In this document: positions 23,622-35,720 of the stretch, in pieces
How positions within the stretch are numbered: the first letter of the stretch is position 1
Layout: every line of letters starts with the position of its first letter
Assembly (NCBI GenBank): GCA_963662155.1
Contig: OY759270.1
Location: 13,422,033 to 13,486,032, forward strand
From: Lamellibrachia columna
Lineage: Eukaryota > Annelida > Polychaeta > Sabellida > Siboglinidae
Direction of reading: 5' to 3'
Length of the DNA: 64,000 nt
Program-made: the position numbers and the translations under genes
The notes under the pieces: model-generated
What the model was told of the DNA's origin: nothing
Databases searched by the model: none
Seen by the model: only the letters and a program-made list of their open reading frames with translations

Positions 23622-24620
23622 ATGTCGGACGCTGAACTTCAATACGGGTACTGGTTCGTCGCTGTCTTATCTACCGCTCTCTGCATACTCGTCACCACTG
23701 GCTTGTTGAGCAACTTGGCCGTTCTGGCTGTGCACCGCACGAACCGTCAACTGGCGAGCGCCATCGACAACGCATTTGTGAGAAACCTAAACCTTGCCGA
23801 TCTATTCATCTGCATGAGCGCCATTCCGCTCACGATCACCCTGGTCGTAACCGGAAGCGAATACCGATCTACAACAGTGTGTCTCGCGCACGAGGCGTCG
23901 ACATCGTTCGCGTGTCTCGCGAGCGCCGCCAACGTCGTCGTCGTCAGCATCAACCGACAGAATCGAATCGCTGACTCGCTGAGTAGGTCCTTCGAGCCGA
24001 GGCACATGAAGCGAGCTATCGTCGCCACTTGGGTCGTGGCAATCGCCGGAGCCATCACTCCCGTCTCCGTAGTGCTGCTGACGCCACACGACGACAACGC
24101 CGCCTTCTGGAACGTGACGTCAACTACACACACGTGCTTCCGCCGGATGTTGACGGTGGACGCGCGGATATACTGGGACATATGTTACACGTGTATCTTC
24201 GTCGTCGCCAGTGTCACCGTCGTCGTATCATACGCCCGCATCATGGTCACGGCGCGCAACCGCATACGCGTGCGCATGGCGATGATCCGGGCTGTATTTG
24301 TTGCACTTCCGGTCGTCGGTCCCATCAAGTCGAGTCCGGCTAGCGACGCGCTCAGGTCGCAGGGTCAGACTGTCAAGTGGATGTCCCTTCTCGTGATAGC
24401 GTCGTTCATACTGTGTTGGAGTCCGTATTATGTGATCCGCTTCCTAATGAGCGATATCGATGACGAGGCCTTGGTGTTGCGTCTAGAGAAACTAGAGTTC
24501 GTCTTTCTGACTCTCGCCTATTTTACGATCAGTCTACACCCGTTCATATACGGCTTCTCCCGGCGCGCCATCCGTAACGCCGTTGCCGAACAGTTAACTT
24601 GCCCACGGTGTAGAGCGTAA
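23622..24620 (+). CDS. GPR22-like class A G-protein-coupled receptor, intronless
   Basis: 332 residues in one exon, with seven hydrophobic segments. The first ATG in a good context is at 23622; the open frame extends upstream but without an ATG. Landmarks: N31 and D60 (positions 1.50 and 2.50), the stretch IPLTI followed by C87 and HEAS (residues 68-93, very like GPR22), CWSP in TM6 and HPFIY in TM7, where most receptors have NPxxY but GPR22 has HPxxY. The third intracellular loop is short compared with vertebrate GPR22. The DRY motif at the end of TM3 is NRQ (111-113), keeping only the Arg. The ligand is unknown; GPR22 is an orphan receptor related to peptide receptors. Codon use is GC-rich compared with the surroundings. 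The call rests on motifs; another CCK/galanin-like subfamily is possible. Confidence 0.85.
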   Translation: MSDAELQYGYWFVAVLSTALCILVTTGLLSNLAVLAVHRTNRQLASAIDNAFVRNLNLADLFICMSAIPLTITLVVTGSEYRSTTVCLAHEASTSFACLASAANVVVVSINRQNRIADSLSRSFEPRHMKRAIVATWVVAIAGAITPVSVVLLTPHDDNAAFWNVTSTTHTCFRRMLTVDARIYWDICYTCIFVVASVTVVVSYARIMVTARNRIRVRMAMIRAVFVALPVVGPIKSSPASDALRSQGQTVKWMSLLVIASFILCWSPYYVIRFLMSDIDDEALVLRLEKLEFVFLTLAYFTISLHPFIYGFSRRAIRNAVAEQLTCPRCRA

Positions 24621-24839
24621 CTTGGTTGATCTACGGTCGCCGTACCTACACCTGACAGAGGCAGATACGGCGCCATGACACGAATTCTGATTGACGGTAT
24701 TTTCTCTTCATATTGATCCATAAACTGATCCAACACGAAAATGTGCGCGGTATTTCCGAGATTGACGACATATTGTCTGACGACCTAATATAACGGGCAA
24801 TGACGAATTATAAATATTTATAAACGGCGCCGATAGCAC

Positions 24840-24872
24840 AGTATGAAGAAGAGGTTACACATATTGTTTTGG
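24840..24872. repeat. Direct repeat, copy 1 (partner at 25648-25680)
   Basis: AGTATGAAGAAGAGGTTACA plus about 10 more matching bases recurs 0.8 kb downstream with a few mismatches. Its origin is unknown. Confidence 0.6.
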
Positions 24873-25485
24873 CAGTTGTTCAACAATTAGGTAACGGTCA
24901 ACGGAGAGTGGAGCCGTGGGTTGCAAACACTGATCTGTTATATAGATCAGTGGTTATAACGTTATGAGAGGGGGAATGTTATTTTGCATTTAGGATTACC
25001 TCACTGCAGTTTGAAAAGCGACACGTTTTGCTTCAATAGCACATATTTGGACATGTCTGAAGCAGCGGTTCCAGGCTCCCTGCTTTGGGAAGGAGATATA
25101 CCTCTGTTTTGCCAACGTTGTCATATCTTCTGCGTTTCGCTCTTTTCAAGTAATATCCTTCTTTTTGAACAAATCCCTGCCACTGTTGCAAACAGAGTAC
25201 ATAATATTAAATAATTATATTTTTGTAATATTTCATTTGACATGGTAATAGTTTCTTTAAAAAAGTGTAATAGTTCCCCTCGTCTCGGTTGTTCGCTGCT
25301 TCTGTCCTCCGTATCCTTCCAGAACTTCGCCGTCATTGGTATTGGCAACCAACTTGAGAAGTTGGCGAAAGCTCTACTTAGGTAAACGAAACATTTTGGG
25401 TGTGTTAAAAGAGGCGTTTGAACATATGTGAATTCGGTTGTTCTTAGGAATTCATATTATGATGGTGCGATATTTAACTTATTAA

Positions 25486-25491
25486 AATAAA
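25486..25491 (+). terminator. Candidate poly(A) signal downstream of the receptor gene
   Basis: AATAAA 0.87 kb after the receptor stop. A second AATAAA lies near 25805. Which, if either, is used cannot be told from sequence. Confidence 0.3.
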
Positions 25492-26580
25492 TGTCTTTGT
25501 GAATCACGTGACACCAGGCAATCGAAATATTTTGCGACAGAACGCTCAACAATACATCTAGGCGTTTTAGTTTAACATTGATGTGTTCTCCGCATAACCG
25601 CTTGTATAACTTTATGTAAATACACTATTGCGTATCTCATGTTTTAAAGTATGAAGAAGAGGTTACATATATTTTGTTGTTGTGATATTGTGAGAGTTTC
25701 TGATACGCGAAGAATGGCGTGTACATGTTCAATGTTCTACATTAGCGCACAATGCTGTTGTTTGAAAGGTATATTAACTTTGCATTTGTTACAAAATGTA
25801 CCAAATAAATGTATATAAACATTGACAAAATGTAATTTGTAATCTATTCAGAACGTGTTCGCTTGCTTTTTGCGTTTACAAAGCATAAACAATTGTTAAT
25901 TGTTTTTGTTTTATGCAAATTATGTGTGGCAGTTTTTTTTTCCGCAAATGACGAGACGTAGTTTTAAAGAGGCACATACTAAACAGGCCACTGGAACTGA
26001 CTGATAATATTGTAAACATTCAATGTCCAGACTACACACAAGTAAAGTATTTTGTTAGTATAACTTTAAGACTTCAGTTTGCTATTGTGACTTCACCCAA
26101 TGGCCTATGACATGTTTGTGTTGATCTCCTTTGGGTCACGATAGAGACGCTGCAGAAATCATCACTCTGTCAGCATCATCAACCTGGTAATTATACTCAT
26201 ACTTGGATGCTTAATGAATATAATGTGTCCTGTTGCGCTTCAGTTCATTAGGACTATTCCACTGAACTATTCTTAAATCAAACATGACAGCACATTTTGA
26301 GACAACAACATTATGCCAGCTCCAGAGACAGACAACCAAGGAAGCCATGCAGCCGGTGCTGATCTCTGTGTACAGCGATATCTGTCAATATGTGATATGT
26401 AATTCATGCTGCTAGTACGTTTGTTCCAGTTACATTTTGTCCCCGTTAGAATGTGTACTTTCTGATAGTTAATCTACACTGTCATATGACCAACATTACT
26501 TTGTGCCTTCTTGATATCACACCTTCCTTAATTTGTCCTACCTTCCATATTTTGAAAAATCACTCATTTACTTAGTTCTC
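25492..26580. other. Intergenic, no gene recognised
   Basis: AT-rich unique sequence containing the second copy of the 33-bp direct repeat (25648-25680). No coding or RNA signal was seen. Confidence 0.45.
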
Positions 26581-26790
26581 TTCGCTCCTACTGGAGCATA
26601 AGTCTTGGGCGAGCCACTGTAGCCAGCCAAGTTCGATCCTACTGGAGCATAAGTCTTGGGCGAGCCACTGTAGCCAGCCAAGTTCGATCCTACTGGAGCA
26701 TAAGTCTTGGGCGAGCCACTGTAGCCAGCCAAGTTCGATCCTACTGGAGCATAAGTCTTGGGCGAGCCACTGTAGCCAACCAAGTTCGAC
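26581..26790. repeat. 51-bp minisatellite, about 4.1 copies
   Basis: Four nearly identical 51-bp units starting TTCGATCCTACTGGAGCATA. The - strand is open across them and would encode a 17-residue repeat (GYSGSPKTYAPVGSNLA). No start context, splice site or homologue was recognised, so it is listed as a repeat. Confidence 0.9.
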
Positions 26791-26879
26791 CCAAGTCTTT
26801 CCAGTCTTTCTTCTCTAAAAATTCGTTTTCTATGATAATATTTTATCAGAATGTAAAAGCATAGTTCCAGAAATCAAGG

Positions 26880-28660
26880 TTTTAAACAAGATCACATTTA
26901 CTGAGCTAGATGTATTTATAAAGTTACAGAAGTTAGAAGAAAACGAGGCTTGTGGCCCAGATGGCATACATCCAAAGATATTGAAGGACTGTGTTGAAAC
27001 CTTAGCTAAACCGATGTTTCAAAATATTTACTAAATCGTGGTCTAGCATATTTCTCCAATTTATAAGAAAGGATTCCAGTCTATGGATAGTAATTATAGA
27101 CCAGTGAGTTTAACTTATCTAGCCAGTAGACTGGTGGAATCTTGTGTGAGGGATGCAATGTTGAAACATTTATTAAAAAACAATTTAAATACCCCAGACC
27201 AACATGGTTTTACAATAGGTTGTTCTTATCTAACAAATTTGTTAGACACTTGAAAGTTGGACAGAAGATAGTGAGGTGCATATTCTGAATGGTTTTGTAT
27301 CATCAGCGGGGTTCCTCAAGGATCAGTATTGGGACCTATTCTCTTTTTACTTGATGCAAATAATATACCAGAGACAATAAATAGTAATGTAAACATGTTT
27401 GCTGATGACACCAAAATATTCAGAACATTGAAAACAAATCTGACTGTGCAATCTTACAAGTTGATTTAGTTACTTCAGGTGCTTAATCAATTCGATTTTT
27501 TTGCTAGTCTCATTTAAAATAAAGTTTGCGAAAAACTAAACCTACCCAGTATCCTCTGCAACATGATAGCTCGTTTGTGCAACTTTTGTATGTAGTTTTT
27601 GTGAAATCGTCAGACAAACTATTAAATTAGTTAATGCTTGTTCAAGCTTTAACTGAAGTGGAAATCGAAATGCTGAAAAATCACGATTTTCACCCTTGAA
27701 ATTTCGTAACTTTGTCATGTGATCGGCGAGAAGAAGGAAGTTACGCCCATGATCAGCATTGACCCGCACAGTGTTTACCATTGTGGATATCCACCCTTTT
27801 GATCCTTACCAGATCTAACTACTAATGTCAATTCTTTCGATGATTTTTAAAAAAATAGGATATTTTTTAATTACATCGACTTCAGATGTTACATAAACTA
27901 TTCACACACTACATATTTGGACACAAATGGACCGGATTTGCGATAGGCAAAATCAGTTGAGGAAGCAGTTTTAAGTGAGTAGAGTAATAAATGGTGCCTG
28001 AGGTTCAACACAAGTAAATAGGCAAAGACAATCCAAAAATTCCACTACACCATGACAACCGAAAATAATAATATGGTTTTAACAGAAACAGTTCAAGAGA
28101 AGGATCTAGGTGTCTGGATTTCAAATAATTTGAAATGTGAGAAACAAGTTGTTGTTGCATCCCAATTAACTACAGTGGTTTTGCGTTCAGTAAAGAGAGC
28201 ATTTATTCAGTTTGACAGAGAAACGTTCAACATTTATTAGACCACATCTTGAATATTGCGTACAAGCATGGTCATCATATTATACAAAATATATGTTAAT
28301 GCTTGAGAAACTGCAGCCCAGGTCAATAAAACTGGTAATACGATTCAAGGAATTTACATATGAGGAAAGATTAACACGACTAAAACTATATAGTCTAGAA
28401 CGGAGATTACGAGGAGATTTAATTGAGACTTTTAAGTTGTTAACTGGGAAGGAGAACATAAACCCAGATCTGTTTTTAACATTAATCTAAATAACCCCAG
28501 AGGCCACAGTACAAAATTAAACAAACAACAATGTATGAAGCAGACGCCGATTTTTCAATCAAAAAGTGGTGGATGTGTGGAATTCATTGCCCGACAATAC
28601 TATATCTGCATCCTGTACTAACATGAAAAAATAGAATAGATAAAAACTAGGTTAAGATAT
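26880..28660 (+). mobile_element. CR1/Rex-like LINE reverse-transcriptase remnant
   Basis: The + strand carries, in several frames, RT pieces in the right order: NEACGPDGIHPKILKDC near 26940, SNYRPVSLT near 27090, GVPQGSVLGPILF near 27310 and the catalytic FADDTKIF near 27400. After about 490 bp of unrelated DNA (27473-27960) come SNKWCLRFNTSK (27990), VQEKDLGVWISNNLKCE (28090) and PHLEYCVQAWSSYYTK (28243). Stops and frameshifts are frequent. Neither the 5' end nor a clear tail was found. Confidence 0.8.
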
Positions 28661-28734
28661 GGGCGATTTATAAAAGGCTTATCAGTAGCCTTGCAAATGC
28701 TCATTACTTGTAAGTGTAAGTATTAAGCCATGTT

Positions 28735-28800
28735 AAATTGACCTGCAGTGGTGTCGAACTGACCTGCAGTGGTGTCGAACTGACCTGCAGTGGCGTCAAA
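28735..28800. repeat. 21-bp tandem repeat, 3 copies
   Basis: Three copies of CTGACCTGCAGTGGTGTCGAA with one substitution each. Confidence 0.85.
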
Positions 28801-29079
28801 CTGCATTTAGGCGAATCTACGGTATTTCAGATTTGGGAAAAGTTTTGGTTCCTGTGTTGTATCATTTCCAGTTTATCTTTGTTTTTCTCTACGATATGTT
28901 TATATGCAGTATTCAATGAAAACATACATAATGACACACTCTGTTAATGAGTCACCTTTAACAGAGTGACGAAATAGTATTGGGCTTCGTACTGGACGTC
29001 AGTGTCAGGAAAACAACAGAACAGGAAACAGGAAAGATCCAACATATCTGCCAGGCATTCTAGAAGCGCCATACGACCT

Positions 29080-29340
29080 AGGTATCAACCTAGAGCCAGC
29101 AACCAAGGAGGAATAGTTAACGATATGAAGGAGCTGAAGAACAGGAAGGCGCATTGTTATGACCAGCTAAATGCAGAGTTATTCGAAGCAGACAGGCAGA
29201 CAGACAGACAGACATAGATACAGACACCAGTAGATATATTTTGATCCTGCGTTATGCGCCAGTAGGCGCAGATAAGATTTAGTAAGTAAGTAAGTAAGTA
29301 AGTAAGTAAGAAAGTAAGTAAGTAAGTAAGTAAATACATG
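29080..29340 (+). mobile_element. LINE fragment with (TAAG)n 3' tail
   Basis: The frame around 29116-29190 (VNDMKELKNRKAHCYDQLNAEL) is a worn version of the RT motif normally reading KNxKAPGxDxLxAEL. It jumps to a 3' end (GATCCTGCGTTATGCGCC...) and a GTAAGTAAGTAAG tail at 29281-29334, with an AGACAGAC run in between. It is an internally deleted LINE, probably related in tail type to that at 17032-19788. Confidence 0.6.
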
Positions 29341-29599
29341 CAGAGTGACCATTAGTGACCATTCGTCTGATCCGCTATGCGTCAACAGTAGCAATTGCTG
29401 GAGCCTCTCCGTTGATTCTATTGAAGCCGTTCCGAGAACTTCACGACACAGAACTATTTGGTGTTCTGTCTTAGCTGCGTGGATAGGTCACCCGCTGTTC
29501 ACATGCAGGTAAATGACACCGGGAGGTCCGGATATTGCTCGTGTCCAGCCATCCTTGTAAATAAGTGTTATAATTATCGTTACCATCCCTCGTGGGTCC

Positions 29600-31646
29600 C
29601 CTAGAACAGACGTAGAAGTAAACGAACGTAGAAGTAAGCGAACGTAGAAGTAAACGAACGTAGAAGTAAACGAACGTAGAAGTAAACGTTGTCCCAGTTG
29701 TCGCACCAACAAACGAAATGTTTTGCACGCACGCACGCACGCACGCACGCACTCACGCATGCACTCACGCACCAGGCAGCGACACACATATATCGGCGGA
29801 ATGTAGTTTCACTTTCCCCCTTGGCATTGACAATGTCTTTGGCTGTTCTTGTCCCTAAGTGCTCCTGCAGTTTCGCGAATATGACGAGGATCCTGCGAGG
29901 TTTTCCCTACCAGATGCCAGTGCCTTTGCTAATCTGTGCATCTTGTTGTTTTCAATTTAATTCGATGTGTGCGGTCTGTAGAGGAGACTTAGCATCGTAA
30001 AATGCATTAAGAATCACACACAGAACACAGTTCACACTATGCTGCTGTGACTGCTGTTATGGACACGCGGTGTATCAACACCTCTGCAAAACGTGTTAAT
30101 GTGTGAAACGACACTTGCTAATAGCCAGCGCGACCAGTCAGTTGGTGAATTATTGCTGCTGTGTCCAGGCTTCAGATGAATAATTTGACATGGAGCATCG
30201 TATTGTATGTTCTTGGAAAGCACCCGTCGTTAGTATGCCATTGCCAATGTAATGATGATAATAATATAAAGTATTTTCTAGCGCTGTTTCTGTATTTTGT
30301 TATGTTCAAACGGCCTTGCGACATAGTTTTTTCTAGATATAATATGTCCTCAATTAAATAGTGTACGCAGTTTCAAAATGGTGTGTCTTCAGCGCTTCAG
30401 CTGACGTGCAAACAGAATATACAGCAGTTGGGCTGACAACCCTAATTTTACCGCACACGTAGTCCTTGTGTATATTGTCTCACGAAGGATGACTATACAC
30501 AAGTAATCAATGTAGTGCTAATTCAAATTCAGATAGGTGAGACCACAGTGAATATTATCATAGGCGAACACTATAACACTTTTTATGCTGCGTGTTAACT
30601 TTCGATTTTCTTTATAAACTTTTAGAACAAACTAACCATCTATTATCCCACCTGTTTTATCCAACGGGTGAAACTCTAAGGATGAAAATAGATCATTAAC
30701 GGTCTCTATTACATCACAAAGACATTGTTTGTTGTTCGTTCAAGGCCGGCCTGTCAGTAACTGGAGATCAATCAAACAACAGAATGATGTCATATCCTGC
30801 AAGATCGATCGAGTTCTGCGAAAACCGTCGAATTCTTGCTGCGAGATCGACCGAGTTCTGCGAAAACCGTCGAGTTCTAGCACAGACGAACCAGAGTAGC
30901 CTCACACGCAGCAACAGGTACAACAGCGGAAGGGTAATTACATCGGTACAACGATAAAATGTGGGACCCCCCCAAGCTTACATTTTTGTTTCTTATGGGA
31001 GGTCCCTCGTGTCTTATGGGGGGGGGGGGGCAGGGGATCCCCTCATTTCGAACACTGACTATAGGCATATAGCCGTGGGTGTGCAGCATTTGCATTCAGG
31101 TATGCGGTAGAAACGTTGCAGCCCATTTCCGCCTGGTCAGAAACCGGAAGCTTGGTCGGCGCGGAACATTTCGGGAAATGTCGGAAATGTGACCGGGAGC
31201 CACATATTAAATATGCAGGATATAACCATAGCAACGTCGCCTGACTTACTGACGGTCGCGAGCTGTCCTTCCTATAGACACGTATGGTAATGTCCATATA
31301 GGCCACGACTTGAACGCTCGTGGCTTAGTAATGAGAACTCAGCCGCTTACTGAAAGTTGAAAGGAGCGATAAGAAACACGGTTAAAATGTTTAACAAGTC
31401 AAACTTATACAAACAAGTCAAACTTAACTGCTTAGTAATAGGACAATTTCCTAAACTTCGGTTGTTGCAATGACATCGCCACCATGCTCGTGCGCAGTCG
31501 CAGTGCCAGTTACGCATGCACCAATTCTAAAGTGGTCACGTGCACTGATTGATAATCAGTGTTCACGTCCAATTACCAATTATAAAAGAAACACCATCGA
31601 TTGTGAATTAAAACAAAATGACAAGTATTGTTCATTCATGTTTTCA

Positions 31647-31699
<53 letters not shown>

Positions 31700-31706
31700 G
31701 TTTTCA

Positions 31707-31796
<90 letters not shown>

Positions 31797-31804
31797 GGTT
31801 TTCA

Positions 31805-31890
<86 letters not shown>

Positions 31891-31895
31891 TGAAA
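29600..31895. repeat. Segmental duplication, copy 1 (about 2.3 kb)
   Basis: Sequence from a 16-bp ACGTAGAAGTAAACGA minisatellite (29606-29692) and an (ACGC)n run, through about 1.1 kb of unique sequence and a second 0.8-kb block, to a run of (AT)n tracts. It is matched by 31957-35435 at roughly 95% or better. No gene was recognised; small frames shared by both copies look like chance. Differences are point changes and a few small indels (for example about 25 bp near 32840). Confidence 0.85.
31640..31895. repeat. Three (AT)n tracts bounded by TTTTCATGAT and ATCATGAAAA
   Basis: Three long AT runs each preceded by GTTTTCATGAT, the last followed by ATCATGAAAAC, so the whole block can fold into a long hairpin. 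The matching position in copy 2 (35337-35437) has a single AT run with the same inverted ends. Confidence 0.9.
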
Positions 31896-33107
31896 ACTAA
31901 CTAACGTCTACGCGCTAACTATGTTCACATCCTGTAACACTGCAATGAACATAATAAAGTAAACGAACGTAGACGTAAACGAACGTAGAAGTAAACGTTG
32001 TCCCAGTTGTCGCACCAACAAACGAAATGTTTTGCACGCACGAACGCACGCACGCACGCAAGCACGCACGCACTCACGCACCAGGCAGCGACACGTATAT
32101 CGGCGGAATGTAGTTTCACTTTTCCCCTAGGCATTGACAATGTCTTTGGCTGTTCTTGTCCCTAAGTGCTCCTGTAGTTTCGCGAATATGACGAGGATCC
32201 TGCGAGGTTTTCCCTGCCAGATGCCAATGCCTTTGCTAATCTGTGCATCTTGTTGTTTTCAATTTAATCCGATGTGTGCGGTCTGTAGAGGAGACTTAGC
32301 ATCGTAAACTACATTAAGAATCACATACAGAACACAATTCACACTATGCTGCTGTGACTGCTGTTATGGACACGCGGTGTATCAACACCTCTGCAAAACG
32401 TGTTAATGTGTGAAACGACACTTGCTAATAGCCAGCGTGACCAGTCAGTTGGTGAATTATTGCTGCTGTGTCCAGGCTTCAGATGAATAATTTGACATGG
32501 AGCATCGTATTGTATGTTCTTGGAAAGCACCCGTCGTTAGTATGCCATTGCCAATGTAATGATGATAATAATATAAAGTATTTTCTAGCACTGTTTCTGT
32601 ATTTTGTTATGTTCAAACGGCCTTGCGACATAGTTTTTTTCTAGATATAATATGTCCTCAATTAATTAGTGTACGCAGTTTCAAAATGGTGTGTCTTCAG
32701 CGCTTCAGCTGACGTGCATATAGAATATACAGCAGTTGGGCTGACAACCCTAATTTTACCGCACACGTAGTCCTTGTGTATATTCTTTCACGAAGGATGA
32801 CTATACACAAGTAATCAATGTAGTGCTAATTCAAATTCAATATGATCTCAACGCAAATACGGTAGATAGGTGAGACCACAGTGAATATTATCATAGGCGG
32901 ACACTATAACACTTTTTATGCTGCGTGTTAACTTTCGATTTTCTTTATAAACTTTTAGAGCAAACTAACCATCTATTATCCCACCTGTTTTATCCAACGG
33001 GTGAAACTCTAAGGATGAAAATAGATCATTAACGGTCTCTGTTACATCACAAAGACATCGTTTGTTCTTCGTTCAAGGGCCTGTCAGTAACTGGAGATCA
33101 ATCAAAC

Positions 33108-34512
33108 AATAAAGCAATGGAAATTTCGAATAATAATTTCAAGATACATTACGCTGTATTACCGCTAGTCATAGCATGTGTGGTAGGATAAATAGGGTGT
33201 TTCGATAATCCGCACGCTTCATTAATCCGACCAAAACCCTTGGTAACCAAAGTATGTGGATAAACGAGGAATAACGTTGGTTTGCAATGGTATCGGGAGC
33301 CTTCCATCCATTTTGTTCGACACGGAGATCTTTCCGGTGGTGCTGTCTGGTGGTGCTTTCCGGTGGCGCTGACGGTGGTGCTCTCCATTGGTGTTGTCCA
33401 GTGGCGCTGTCCGGTGGAACTGGTCGGTGGCGCTGTCCGGAAAGTCAGTAGGATAGTTCCACTGCGATACTAGCACACGGTGCGGTCAACAATGAATGCG
33501 CCCCATAGTGTTTTATGGAATTTCCCATATCGCACACCGTTTTCTGATTAGTGAGATCCAGTTTAACGGACGCTATTACTTTAACAGGTTACCCTTTATT
33601 TATTTTATTATTAACATATTTTAGGGAACACATCTCTGATAGCCTTTCAAACTACAATATTTAATACTATGCCTATGCATTTCATATAAAACATGTGTAA
33701 ATTAATACCACTGCCAACAGCTGTTAACTTGTCTCAGAAAGAGGTTAAATATACACTCTGCCACCTTCTCTTTTTTACATACCATCTCAAGTTTTCATAG
33801 ATCTTATCGTGTATGATATATAATTTAATCTGTTGTTTGTTTAATTGGCCGAAACCGGTCCATCTCTGCACTGACGTAGCCTTGGGCATGTCTACCAGTT
33901 CTAATTAGGTTGATGCACACACAAAAGGCCCTTTCCAAGCCTACGCAAGCACCCCGAAGGCAGGCAGATTCAGGTGCGGGGTAGGCGGCTAGCCCCCCTA
34001 GACGGCGCAGGCGACGCAGGCGGCGTAAGCGACGTCAACGTCGGCGGGTAAAGCGAGGCCAGGGCGAGTTTCCACTCCTTGACAGTGGCGCCGACACGTG
34101 GATCTTCTTTTCAGGCACTGTAATGGCTGTTAGCGCATATTATTGTGAAAAGACTTTCATTGCTGTCATAGCGACATGTAGTTATTTTTACCAACTTAGG
34201 TTGAATGTACTTGTTGTAAGTCGCTCTGGATAAGAGCGTCTGCTAAATGACTAAATTGTAAATTGTGGTCTAAACCATTGCTACTGGAGTAGTGCGCTTC
34301 CAGACACAGTGCTCTGTAATTCTGAGAAGTAAAATGCCAAGGTAAAATGTGTCTCAACTAGACACTCATTGGTGGCATTACTGCAGACACCCAACAGATG
34401 GCGCCCTTAACCACAGAACACACACTCATCAATGATATGAGTGGAATGATTTAAGATGTTTTAACAAAGATTAACTGAATGACAATAGAACGAGCTGAAT
34501 GAATCAGCTAAA
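33108..34512. other. 1.4-kb sequence present only in duplicate copy 2, ending near an L2/SINE-type tail
   Basis: Contains a degenerate 18-bp GGTGGCGCTGTCCGGTGG repeat at 33333-33440 and a GC-rich patch at 33950-34080. At 34210-34262 there is a perfect L2-type 3' tail. No clean target duplication was found, so more than one event may have built it. Confidence 0.55.
34210..34262 (+). mobile_element. L2/SINE-type 3' tail
   Basis: TTGTAAGTCGCTCTGGATAA followed by GAGCGTCTGCTAAATGACTA is the stem-loop tail shared by L2-clade LINEs and the SINEs that use their machinery (for example the salmonid HpaI SINE). The upstream 300 bp could be a SINE body but shows no clear tRNA or 5S promoter. Confidence 0.7.
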
Positions 34513-35343
34513 CTACCAACATAATGATGTCATGTCCTGCAAGATCGATCGAGTTCTGCGAAAGCCGTCGAGTTCTGCGAAAACCGTCGAGTTCTAGCAC
34601 AGACGAACCAGAGTAGCCTCACACGCAGCAACAGGTGCAACAGCGGTACAACGATAAAATGTGGGACCCCCCAAGCTTACATTTTTCTTTCTTATGGGAG
34701 GTCCCTCGTGTCTTATGGGGGGGGGGGGCGGGGGGATCCCCTCATTTCGAACACTGACTATAGGCATATAGCCGTGGGTGTGCAGCATTTGCATTCAGGT
34801 ATGCGGTAGAAACGTTGCAGCCCATTTCCGCCTGGTCAGAAACCGGAAGCTTGGTCGGCGCGGAACATTTCGGGAAATGTCGGAAATGTGACCGGGAGCC
34901 ACATATTAAATATGCAGGATATAACCATAGCAACGTCGCCTGACTTACTGACGGTCGCGAGCAGTCCTTCCTATAGACACGTATGGTAATGTCCATATAG
35001 GCCACGACTTGAACGCTCGTGGCTTAGTAATGAGAACTCAGCCGCTTACTGAAAGTTGAAAGGAGCGATAAGAAACACGGTTAAAATGTTTAACAAATCA
35101 AACTTATACAAACAAGTCAAACTTAACTGCTTTGTAATAGGACAATTTCCTAAACTTCGGTTGTTGCAACGACATCGTCACCGCTCATGCGCAGCCGCAG
35201 TGCCAGTTACGCATGCACCAATTCTAAAGTGGTCACGTGCACTGATTGATAATCAGTGTTCACGTCCAAATACCAATTATAAAAGAAACACCATCGATTG
35301 TGAATTAAAACAGAATGACAAGTATTGTTCATTCATGTTTTCA

Positions 35344-35344
<1 letters not shown>

Positions 35345-35428
<84 letters not shown>
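35345..35428. repeat. (AT)n hairpin of duplicate copy 2
   Basis: TTTTCATGA, about 42 AT pairs, TCATGAAAA. Confidence 0.95.
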
Positions 35429-35429
<1 letters not shown>

Positions 35430-35494
35430 TGAAAACAAAGTGGAAATCGAAATATATATATTACACACACACCTCATATATGTTAATAATGTGG

Positions 35495-35495
35495 T

Positions 35496-35533
<38 letters not shown>

Positions 35534-35566
35534 GCACGCACGCACGCACGCACGCAAGCACGCAAG

Positions 35567-35628
<62 letters not shown>

Positions 35629-35720
35629 ACACGCACATGCAAACGCAAACGCGCACACGCGAACGCGCACGCGCACGCGCACGCGCACACGCACACGCAC
35701 ACGCACACACACACACATAT
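35495..35720. repeat. Compound (ACGC)n and (AC)n microsatellite
   Basis: Alternating CACG and CA runs with GCAAACGC interruptions. Open in all frames but not coding. Confidence 0.95.

Larger units (their letters stand above)
31957..35435. repeat. Segmental duplication, copy 2, interrupted
   Basis: Second copy of the 29600-31895 unit in direct orientation. It is interrupted at 33108 by about 1.4 kb that copy 1 lacks; matching sequence resumes near 34513 (ATGATGTCAT). The copies are adjacent, so this is a tandem duplication followed by an insertion. Confidence 0.85.

Noticed and set aside
33180..33270. Possible pogo/Tigger-type end (GATAATCCGCACGCTTCATT)
   Set aside because: Only one end-like string, with no inverted partner or transposase nearby.
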